Positions 1 to 6,016 of a stretch of DNA of 13,298 nucleotides are shown in pieces. This stretch comes from DYHD01 sp964411065 (GTDB lineage: Bacteria; Nitrospirota; Thermodesulfovibrionia; Thermodesulfovibrionales; Dissulfurispiraceae): contig CAYPJO010000051.1 of assembly GCA_964411065.1 (NCBI GenBank), positions 1 through 13,298 on the forward strand, given 5' to 3'. Below the pieces are notes generated by a model. The model did not search any database. It saw nothing but the letters and a program-made list of their open reading frames with translations, and was not told where the DNA came from. How positions within the stretch are numbered: position 1 is the first letter of the stretch; every line of letters starts with the position of its first letter. The position numbers and the translations under genes are program-made.

Positions 1-15
1 CATCGCAAATATCTC

Positions 16-90
16 TTCAACCTGTAACTTACCCAAGAAGATTAGGTATTGGTTAACTGAGCTACCTGCCATGCATATTTACAGGTTGAA
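16..90. repeat. 12-bp perfect inverted repeat
   Basis: TTCAACCTGTAA at 16-27 is the exact reverse complement of TTACAGGTTGAA at 79-90, with 51 bp between them. The match does not extend further on either side. It lies just beyond the 3' end of the decayed transposase at 99-670, so it may be a leftover of an insertion-sequence end or of a second small element. The loop is too long for a terminator. No function is assigned. Confidence 0.6.
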
Positions 91-98
91 TAAATAAA

Positions 99-670
99 TT
101 AAGTTCCCACATCCTTAATGATCCAAAATATCCCCCATGCTTTATCCTCATATACTCCAATTAAGCATTTATTTATTGATTCAACTACATCTTCCTATAT
201 ATGTGTTTCCTCACCTCTTCAGGATAATTTAAAAAGGCAAGATAGTTCTTACTGTATTTCTGTAAATATCTTGCATACTCTGGATTTATCTCTTTTACCA
301 GCTCTAAAAGTCTACCATAATTCTTCCTACCTTCCTCTATATCTAGGGCACTCCTAATAGATTGCATAGCTTATAGACCTCTTTCATGCTCTTAAGGGTT
401 AGTCTGTTTTTGGGATTTCTGTATAGATGAATAAGACAGAATTGATGATCACTCAAAGGAAAAAGCTTTGATATAGGTTTATCAAGTCCACTTTAGTTGC
501 CCGTTACAAATATGGCTACTTTACTTAATCCCCTTGATATAAGACTTTGTAAAACCTCTGCCCAGAATCCTGTGTATTCTCTTCCCTTCTTACCCGGTAT
601 CCAAGTGTGTCTTTGTATCCCTTAAGGTCTATTTCTTTTAAGGCAAAAATACTTATGCTGTAACAGAGGC
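99..670 (-). pseudogene. Decayed IS256-family (Mutator-type) transposase
   Basis: Reading the minus strand, several frames together give a recognisable IS256-type DDE transposase. About 670-585 encodes a stretch containing ALKEIDLKGYKDTLGYRV. About 600-360, one frame over, contains KKGREYTGFWAEVLQSLISR, then GLDKPISKLFPLSDHQ and FCLIHLYRNPKNRL; the FCLIH part is the C(2)H signature of the family. From 367 to 185 a further frame gives AMQSIRSALDIEEGRKNYGR and LAFLNYPEEVRKHIY, and near 185 another frame gives VESIN, the TTN-IVESIN region. There is an in-frame TAA inside what should be the second catalytic Asp region (VTGN*SGLDKP, near 500), and at least three frameshifts (near 590, 360 and 190). 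The N-terminal third is missing and the 3' end cannot be aligned after VESIN. The family call comes from remembered motifs. The element is clearly dead. Confidence 0.8.
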
Positions 671-753
671 AAAAGGAGTATGTCCGATATGCAGCCTAAT
701 ATTCATCTGGGGGAAAAGATGCTTACCAGGAAGCAGAATTCTGTATTTTAAAT

Positions 754-774
754 TATAATTAGTAATGTTATAAT
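754..774 (+). promoter_or_regulatory. Probable mnmE promoter (extended -10)
   Basis: TGT-TATAAT at 766-774 is a perfect -10 hexamer with an extended TGn element. A second TATAAT lies at 754-759. No good -35 is present, which is tolerable for extended -10 promoters. A start from the downstream element would fall near 781, leaving a leader of only about 10 nt before the mnmE ATG at 791. Confidence 0.5.
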
Positions 775-790
775 CAATTTAGTAGCTGTT

Positions 791-2176
791 ATGATAATGG
801 ATGATACAATAGTTGCCATCTCTACACCTCTCGGCGAGGGGGGAATCGGGATTGTTCGATTGAGCGGGAAAGATTCCATTGCTTTAGTAGATAAAATTTT
901 TGTAGCCTCCTCTAAAAAGAAATTAGCAGACCTAAGGACTCATACTTTAACTCACGGTTATATAATTGATCCGGAAAATAATGTGAAATTAGACGAAGTT
1001 CTCTGTACTGTTATGAGAGCTCCCAAAACTTATACAAGGGAAGATGTTGTTGAAATTAATTGTCATGGTGGCTTGTTCCCCCTTACTCAGATATTATCTT
1101 TGCTTTTGCGATATGGTGCAAGGCTTGCAGAGCCTGGCGAATTTACAAAAAGAGCCTTTTTAAATGGTAGGATTGACCTTACTCAAGCTGAAGCAGTTTT
1201 AGATATTGTTAGATCTAAGACTGCCGTCGCCAATAAGTTGGCTTTATATCAACTTGAAGGCAGACTTTATAAGCATTTAAGGGGATTGATGGATAAAGTA
1301 ACAAAGATCATTGCTCATCTCGAAGCATTTATTGATTTCCCCGATGAAAATATTGAAATTTTCAGTAATGATGAACTTATTGATATTGTAAAAGATTTGA
1401 AAAGTCAACTAAAAAGACTTATAGAAAGCTATAGCGAGGGAAAGTTTTTTAGGGAGGGAATAGTAACTGCTATAGTTGGTAAGCCAAATGTTGGCAAATC
1501 CTCTTTATTAAATGCTTTGATTAAAAAAGATAGAGCTATCGTTACTCCTTTTCCTGGAACAACGAGAGATGTTATTGAAGAGTACATTAATATTAAAGGG
1601 CTCCCCTTAACAATTATGGATACTGCTGGGATAAGGGAATCTATCGATGTAGTTGAAAGAGAGGGAATCAAAAGGACCCAGAATGCTATAAACTCTTCTG
1701 ATCTAATTTTAGCTATTTTTGATTGTAGTAAACCCTTAGAAGAGGTAGATTGGGACATTGTTGATACATTAAAAAATAAACGGGCTATTTTAGTTATAAA
1801 TAAAGTAGATATCGAGAGCCCTCTTTTTGATATCTCTTCTATAGCTTCTGAAAAGATGCCTTTTGTAAAAGTATCCGCTTTGTACGGTTGGGGCATTGAA
1901 GAGTTGAAAGAGAAAATATACTCCCAATGTATTTTGAGGAGCCAAAGAGAATTAGATGAAGGTTTCTTGCTTTCTAATATTAGACATAAGAATTCTCTTG
2001 AAAAAGCTCTTAAATCCTTAGAAGAGGCAGATGTTTTATTACAGCGAGGTGAGACATCAGAAATAATCACTGTTATTCTACGTGAAGCTCATAGATCTCT
2101 TGGAGAGATAACAGGCGATGCTTTAGAAGATGAGATTATTGATAAGATTTTCAGCGAGTTTTGTATAGGTAAATGA
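791..2176 (+). CDS. mnmE: tRNA uridine-5-carboxymethylaminomethyl(34) modification GTPase MnmE (TrmE)
   Basis: Cytoplasmic GTPase that, with MnmG, makes cmnm5U at wobble position 34 of certain tRNAs using a folate C1 unit. The protein is 461 aa, full length for the family. The N-terminal folate-binding/dimerisation domain starts DDTIVAISTPLGEGGIGIVR and includes the conserved EINCHGG and GEFTKRAFLNGRIDL region. The G domain inserted in the helical domain shows G1 GKPNVGKSS (230-238), G2/K-loop PGTTRD, G3 DTAG (277-280) and G4 NKVD (337-340). The C-terminus ends in FCIGK, with the conserved Cys458. All key elements are intact. No Shine-Dalgarno is visible before the ATG at 791 or before the alternative ATG at 797. 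The gene stands alone and is convergent with the parvulin gene, 44 bp away, with no clear terminator between them. Confidence 0.97.
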   Translation: MIMDDTIVAISTPLGEGGIGIVRLSGKDSIALVDKIFVASSKKKLADLRTHTLTHGYIIDPENNVKLDEVLCTVMRAPKTYTREDVVEINCHGGLFPLTQILSLLLRYGARLAEPGEFTKRAFLNGRIDLTQAEAVLDIVRSKTAVANKLALYQLEGRLYKHLRGLMDKVTKIIAHLEAFIDFPDENIEIFSNDELIDIVKDLKSQLKRLIESYSEGKFFREGIVTAIVGKPNVGKSSLLNALIKKDRAIVTPFPGTTRDVIEEYINIKGLPLTIMDTAGIRESIDVVEREGIKRTQNAINSSDLILAIFDCSKPLEEVDWDIVDTLKNKRAILVINKVDIESPLFDISSIASEKMPFVKVSALYGWGIEELKEKIYSQCILRSQRELDEGFLLSNIRHKNSLEKALKSLEEADVLLQRGETSEIITVILREAHRSLGEITGDALEDEIIDKIFSEFCIGK

Positions 2177-2220
2177 TTAGAGTTAGAGTCCTTCTGTAAG
2201 CTCCCAGGCAAACTTTGTCT

Positions 2221-3081
2221 TTATTTCTGTTGTAAATTAGAAGCTGAAGTAATCCGTCCTATTTCTTCTTTATTAATCTCGATCTTATAATTCTTCTTAA
2301 TTTTCTCAATCAATTTATCAAAACTTTCTTTTTGTTTATCAGCAATTAATTTTTGGTGAATTAATCCATGGACTTTGTCAAATTCTATGATATTTCCTTT
2401 AACATCTGTGACTTTTACAATACGATAACCTTCGCCCACCTTTATTGGGGAACTTACTTGACCCTTTTTCATAGAAAAAATTTTCCTTTCCATCTCCTGA
2501 GACAACTCTCCTTTCTTAATAAAACCAATGTCACCACCACTTTTAGCTGAAGTTTTATCTGATGAAATTTCTGAGGCTATTTTAGCAAAATCTTCACCCC
2601 TGTTTAGCTTTTCCATTACTTTATTTAAGTCATCTTCCGTTTTAACGAGTATTTGGCTGACTCTGATCTGTTTATTTATCATGAAATCCTCTTTGTTTTT
2701 TTCATAATATTCTTTGATCTCCTCTTCTGTTACCTTTGGTGATGCTTCAATCTCTTTATCGAGAAGGTCATTTATTAAAGTTATTTTTTTGAATTCTTCA
2801 AGCTTTTTCTGGAACTCTCTATCTTTATCTAAACCCCTCTTTTTGGCTTCCAGATAAAGCAACTCTTTCTTTACCAATTCATCAACAAATCTCTCTGCTC
2901 CTTCTCTGCCCTGAAAAAACTTTTTTGCACCCTCAGGAAGGGTATTTATTTGGTCATAAAAGTATTCCCTGCTAAGGGTTATTCCATCAATTTTTGCGAC
3001 ATATCCCTCTTTTGATTTTTTATCCTTAGTGCAGGAAGAACAAATTAGGATTGAAATAATAAAAAGTATAAAAATCTTCAT
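2221..3081 (-). CDS. Parvulin-type (PpiC/SurA/PrsA-like) peptidyl-prolyl isomerase lipoprotein
   Basis: Predicted periplasmic chaperone/isomerase of 286 aa. Residues 1-17 form a lipoprotein signal (hydrophobic FILFIISILI, then CSSC); the likely lipidated residue is Cys17, though Cys at -3 is an unusual lipobox. Residues 26-125 resemble the helical SurA_N/PrsA N-domain (VAKIDGITLSREYF, FVDELVKKELLYLEAKKRGL). Residues 138-225 are a parvulin domain, with IRVSQILVKTEDD, GEDFAKIASEISSDKTSA, SGGDIGFIKKGEL and MKKGQVSSPIKVGEGYRIVKV. A lysine-rich tail follows. It is a single-parvulin protein, closer in architecture to PrsA or PpiC-like lipoproteins than to two-domain SurA. The ATG start has a strong Shine-Dalgarno (GAAGGAGAT, complement of 3088-3096). 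A 99-bp gap separates it from the upstream GGDEF gene, so it probably has its own promoter, though none is convincing. Confidence 0.9.
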   Translation of the reverse strand: MKIFILFIISILICSSCTKDKKSKEGYVAKIDGITLSREYFYDQINTLPEGAKKFFQGREGAERFVDELVKKELLYLEAKKRGLDKDREFQKKLEEFKKITLINDLLDKEIEASPKVTEEEIKEYYEKNKEDFMINKQIRVSQILVKTEDDLNKVMEKLNRGEDFAKIASEISSDKTSAKSGGDIGFIKKGELSQEMERKIFSMKKGQVSSPIKVGEGYRIVKVTDVKGNIIEFDKVHGLIHQKLIADKQKESFDKLIEKIKKNYKIEINKEEIGRITSASNLQQK

Positions 3082-3180
3082 TAAGGCATCTCCTTCTTTT
3101 TGATTATCCGTACGATAACATATCCCTTTAATTATGTTAAACTTAAATAAAATTAACTTCCCTTCTATCTTTTAACATTC

Positions 3181-4098
3181 TTACATCCTTCTGTCGATGG
3201 CGTAAAAGCTTTTCTTTTTAGTCTTTGCATAATTTTTAAGTTCCACTAAAGCCTGAGTTATCTCTCCATAATGGGTATAAGTTTTATACCTATTATGAGC
3301 AATACCTATCGAAAGGCACATTATGGGGAAATCTCTTTTTTTACCTTCTCTATCGATTGCCTCGATGTATCCTTTTAATCTATCCTCATAATCATAAAAA
3401 GAAGGGATTAGCTTGTCATAGTGGAATATTATTGATTGAGTCGTTTTTTCTATTAAATCTATATCCATTATATAAATAAAATCATCTCCTCCTATATGAC
3501 CTACAAAACTTCCTGACTGTTGATTTTCTTTTACTATATTATGTATAAGCCTGGCTAACATTCTTATAACTTCATCACCTCTGCTAAATCCATATTTGTC
3601 ATTAAAGGGCTTAAAATAATCCAGATCTGCATAGGCAACGGCAAAAAACTCTTTTTTTTCGATTCTTCTCTGTATTTGTTTTATAATTGTGACGTTTCCA
3701 GGCAATTTTGTTAATGGATTAACTTCCATGCTTTTTAATGATCTCCACAGACATAGTTGAACTCTCATCTTTAACTCACTTTCTAACTGAGAGTATCGTA
3801 TATAGTCATCTATCGGCAATTCCTCACCAATAAAAAAATTCAAATCATTAGGTAAGATTACTAAAATTGAAACTTGGCTCACGATAAAGTCTTCTTTAAC
3901 ATTTTTCAAAATATTTATTAAATCTTCATTACTTTCAATAGAATCAACTATTATAAGACTTGGACAAGAATCGTATATAAACTCTATTGCTTTATGGATA
4001 TTCTCAAAAAATGAGAGGGAATATGTGTCCTGAAGTTTAGTTCTGACTAAGGAGTTTACAAATGGATCTTTTGTTATTAGTAAAATCAAATTATTCAT
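3181..4098 (-). CDS. Degenerate receiver-like domain plus GGDEF (GGDDF variant) protein
   Basis: 305 aa, cytoplasmic, with no membrane segments. Residues 1-118 have the length and alternating beta/alpha pattern of a CheY-type receiver (ILLITKDPFV, SLIIVDS with Asp52 where the phosphoacceptor would be, SILVILP), but the N-terminal acidic pair and the conserved Lys are not apparent, so phosphorylation is doubtful. Residues 127-300 form a GGDEF domain: linker NPLTKLPGN (127-135), DLDYFKPFND (158-167), RGDEV (173-177) and the signature GGDDF (203-207), in which the fourth-position Glu is Asp. No RxxD inhibitory site lies five residues before the signature (QSGS is there instead). It is either a diguanylate cyclase of a GGDDF subgroup or a c-di-GMP/GTP-sensing relative. 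The start lies 7 bp after the HDOD stop codon, so the genes are co-transcribed. The ribosome site is weak (GAG). Confidence 0.85.
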   Translation of the reverse strand: MNNLILLITKDPFVNSLVRTKLQDTYSLSFFENIHKAIEFIYDSCPSLIIVDSIESNEDLINILKNVKEDFIVSQVSILVILPNDLNFFIGEELPIDDYIRYSQLESELKMRVQLCLWRSLKSMEVNPLTKLPGNVTIIKQIQRRIEKKEFFAVAYADLDYFKPFNDKYGFSRGDEVIRMLARLIHNIVKENQQSGSFVGHIGGDDFIYIMDIDLIEKTTQSIIFHYDKLIPSFYDYEDRLKGYIEAIDREGKKRDFPIMCLSIGIAHNRYKTYTHYGEITQALVELKNYAKTKKKSFYAIDRRM

Positions 4099-4105
4099 CT
4101 GAATC

Positions 4106-4927
4106 TCAAGGAAAAGTCGTCTCGTAAAAGGATTCCTCTAAATGAGTCAATATTTCTTTAAGTTCTTCTTTAGTAAGATTGAGATTGTTCCATGCGATTG
4201 GATCGATGGGAGGGACGTGTTTATCTCCAGCAAAACCGATACCTTTTGCTCTTGCTAAGATATCGGAAATATGAACGATTGCTGTATGTAGGATATGCCT
4301 TTTTGAAGATGAAGGGTGATGATAATTTTCTATTGTCTCGATTAAAATATGTGGGAAATGCCACTTTCTACACATTATTGCTCCTGCTTCAGCGTGGGTC
4401 AACCCAAAGATTTCTTTTTCAGCATCAGAAATAAAAAGATCCTCCTGGAAAGCTTTTTGCAAAACTCTTTCATACTCTTCAGGGAACCTAAGAATAAGGA
4501 TGACTTTACCTATATCATGTATTAGCGCAGCAACAGAGATCTCCTCATGTTCGGTAATCCCTTTTTTTTGAGCAATTGAACGGGCTACTATAGCTGTTGC
4601 TAATGAATGTTCCCAGAGTCCTGACATGACCTTTTGCATGATCTCAAAAACAGATACACCTAATAATAAACCCTTTACTGCATTCAGTCCTAAGAGTAGT
4701 AAAGCCTGATCTACTGTGGATATTCTTCCAGGATACCCATAAACTGGAGAGTTCACCATTTTTAGAACACGCGATGTAAGAGCTTGATCATTAATTATGA
4801 ATTTACTTATAGTTGAAAGAGAGACTTTGGGATTTTCTATAATACTTAAAATCTTTTTAAAATTATCAGGAATTGTAGGGATTTTATCTATCTTTTGAAT
4901 TTCAGATTGAAAGGTTTTAGTATCCAT
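4106..4927 (-). CDS. HDOD domain signalling protein
   Basis: 273 aa, soluble, almost entirely one HDOD domain (residues about 12-215). Visible features are LSTISKFIINDQALTSRVLK (typical HDOD start), MVNSPVYGYPGRISTVDQAL, WEHSLATA (His107), ALIHDIGK (His137-Asp138), GLTHAEAGAIM (His178), ENYHHP (His203/204) and HISDILA (Asp222). The His/Asp positions of the HD superfamily metal site are all present, so a phosphohydrolase-like metal centre cannot be excluded, although HDOD proteins generally act as signalling or scaffold modules without known catalysis. It sits between the small N-domain gene (12-bp gap) and the GGDEF gene (7-bp gap), which marks an operon. There is no Shine-Dalgarno at the ATG, which suggests translational coupling with the gene upstream. 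Confidence 0.92.
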   Translation of the reverse strand: MDTKTFQSEIQKIDKIPTIPDNFKKILSIIENPKVSLSTISKFIINDQALTSRVLKMVNSPVYGYPGRISTVDQALLLLGLNAVKGLLLGVSVFEIMQKVMSGLWEHSLATAIVARSIAQKKGITEHEEISVAALIHDIGKVILILRFPEEYERVLQKAFQEDLFISDAEKEIFGLTHAEAGAIMCRKWHFPHILIETIENYHHPSSSKRHILHTAIVHISDILARAKGIGFAGDKHVPPIDPIAWNNLNLTKEELKEILTHLEESFYETTFP

Positions 4928-4939
4928 AATCGTTTTATT

Positions 4940-5239
4940 TTATTTATATAAATCCTCAATATGTTCAATCATTACTTCTTTTAAGAGGTTCATGTACTCT
5001 TTATCCTCTGTTTTTTTAAATCTCTCGCTCAGCTCTTTTAAGACTATTTCCTTAGGTTTTGTTTGGGCTCTTTTACCTTCAATTACTACTGAGCTAAGAC
5101 CCATTGACATAAGCCTCTGTATTAGTGAAAAAGTCAAATCGGTTCCCTCTGCAATCAAAACGATCCCGCTATCGTTTAGGATAGGTTTAGCAAGTCTCAT
5201 TCCAGGTTTTAAGTTATTAATAGGGACTCGTATAGGCAC
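4940..5239 (-). CDS. Small protein resembling the N-terminal domain found ahead of HD-GYP proteins
   Basis: 99 aa with a GTG start. Residues 4-55 (RVPINNLKPGMRLAKPIL, GIVLIAEGTDLT, LIQRLMSMGLSSVVIEG) match the short beta-rich module that often precedes HD-GYP phosphodiesterase domains (DUF3391-like: a LKPGM-LA motif, then a G-T-LT motif and a final hydrophobic strand). Here it stands alone, followed by a charged, probably helical tail (60-99) and no catalytic domain. It is the first gene of the small protein/HDOD/GGDEF unit and may be a sensor or adaptor for the HDOD protein; that role is inferred from context only. No clear Shine-Dalgarno precedes the GTG, and no in-frame ATG occurs nearby upstream. 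Confidence 0.7.
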   Translation of the reverse strand: MPIRVPINNLKPGMRLAKPILNDSGIVLIAEGTDLTFSLIQRLMSMGLSSVVIEGKRAQTKPKEIVLKELSERFKKTEDKEYMNLLKEVMIEHIEDLYK

Positions 5240-5289
5240 AATATTCTTTTTTTATAATTTTTATTATCAAGCCTATTAAAGGGTTAATT

Positions 5290-5310
5290 ATTATAACAAA
5301 TTATAACAAA
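5290..5310 (-). promoter_or_regulatory. Probable promoter of the HDOD/GGDEF operon with duplicated extended -10
   Basis: The plus strand carries a perfect 10-bp tandem repeat (TTATAACAAA at 5291-5300 and 5301-5310). On the minus strand this reads TTTGTTATAAT twice, giving two extended -10 elements (TGT-TATAAT) with hexamers at 5300-5305 and 5290-5295. Possible -35 elements (TTGAAT, TTGTAT) lie upstream at poor spacing. The leader to the GTG start would be about 45-55 nt. Confidence 0.5.
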
Positions 5311-5621
5311 AATTCTTGATACAAATTCAAAGGATTATAAAGATTTATCCTTTAAATCATAAAAAATTAGTTTTTTGAAAATTATGTTTTTTTCTCTAAG
5401 ATTTTTAAGCAAGAATCACAACAACTGTCTCTAAACTGTTATTCCACATGATGAAACCAGTCTACTGCAGTCTGATTATACAAATAAAAGTGATAACTTT
5501 CTTTAATGCATACAAAGGCCCCCCTGCTTTTAGTGAGTCTATTCCCACTATACTAATTCTAAGTTTTTAACTCGTAGGATAATAATCCTCCCTTTTGTCT
5601 ATACTAAGGATATCTGGGCTA
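5311..5621. other. Non-coding stretch left of the assembly gap
   Basis: AT-rich sequence with no convincing gene. On the minus strand, about 5570-5400 holds a short open stretch (containing VGIDSLKAGGPLYALKKVI) broken by stops. I do not recognise it; it could be a fragment of a decayed mobile element. An 11-bp word, CCTGCTTTTAG (5523-5533), recurs on the other side of the gap at 5757-5767. Confidence 0.4.
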
Positions 5622-5721
5622 NNNNNNNNNNNNNNNNNNNNNNNNNNNNNNNNNNNNNNNNNNNNNNNNNNNNNNNNNNNNNNNNNNNNNNNNNNNNNNN
5701 NNNNNNNNNNNNNNNNNNNNN
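5622..5721. other. Assembly gap of exactly 100 N
   Basis: A run of 100 N is the conventional placeholder for a gap of unknown size between contigs. Distance and even adjacency between the signalling operon on the left and the ketoacyl synthase on the right are therefore scaffold-level inference. Confidence 0.97.
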
Positions 5722-5734
5722 AAAAATTTATATC

Positions 5735-5770
5735 CCTCTAAGGTGTTTTTCGCTCACCTGCTTTTAGAGG
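5735..5770. other. Imperfect two-part hairpin
   Basis: CCTCTAA (5735-5741) pairs with TTAGAGG (5764-5770), and nested inside it GGTG (5742-5745) pairs with CACC (5755-5758); the two helices are separated by a one-sided bulge (TGCTT or so). A 9-nt loop closes it. Read on the minus strand, a run of T follows about 9 nt later, too far for a textbook intrinsic terminator. It lies next to the gap; function unknown. Confidence 0.35.
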
Positions 5771-5977
5771 TTACCTTTATATTCTTAGTTTCTAAATAAT
5801 TCAATGTCTATTTTTAAATCAGTTAAATTTCAGCTGCCCATGGCTCCAATAAAAGGTAGATTAAAGAAAGATAATAATTTGCTCGTTACTAAACCTAAAA
5901 TTGACCCGGTCATGCTGTGGATTTTCCTATATTTGTCTTTTTGTGAATAGTCCTCTACACAAATCAATCCTCTGGTT

Positions 5978-6007
5978 TTGACATTTGTAAACCATAAATG
6001 ATATTGT
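5978..6007 (+). promoter_or_regulatory. Sigma70-type promoter of the ketoacyl-ACP synthase
   Basis: A perfect -35 TTGACA (5978-5983), an 18-bp spacer and a -10 TATTGT (6002-6007, 4 of 6 to consensus). The expected start site is about 6013-6016, at or immediately before the ATG at 6016, so the transcript may be leaderless; no Shine-Dalgarno is visible. Confidence 0.55.
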
Positions 6008-6016
6008 AGTTTACAA
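5985..6016 (+). promoter_or_regulatory. Candidate BirA (biotin repressor) operator
   Basis: TTGTAAACC (5985-5993), 14 bp, then AGTTTACAA (6008-6016). The known BirA signal in many Gram-negative bacteria is TTGTAAACC and GGTTTACAA separated by about 14-16 bp, so 17 of 18 half-site positions match and the spacing agrees. The site covers the promoter spacer, the -10 and the probable start point, an ideal position for repression. The match to BirA is from remembered consensus. The inverted repeat itself (8 bp perfect, 16-bp centre) is directly visible. Confidence 0.7.

Noticed and set aside
118..357. 79-codon plus-strand open frame
   Set aside because: It lies antisense to the decayed IS256 transposase, whose motifs are on the minus strand; no protein family features.
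1429..2070. 213-codon minus-strand open frame inside mnmE
   Set aside because: Antisense shadow of a fully conserved mnmE G-domain region; no independent motifs or ribosome site.
2177..2220. Terminator between mnmE and the parvulin gene
   Set aside because: No stem-loop with a T-run on either strand in the 44-bp convergent gap.
5804..5950. 48-codon plus-strand open frame upstream of the ketoacyl synthase
   Set aside because: It has an ATG but no ribosome site, no recognisable family and no supporting context; probably chance, though a remnant cannot be excluded.
5985..6016. Alternative reading of the inverted repeat as a FadR/TetR- or FapR-type fatty acid operator
   Set aside because: The half-site word TTGTAAACC and the 14-bp spacing fit the BirA signal far better than the other consensus sites I recall.
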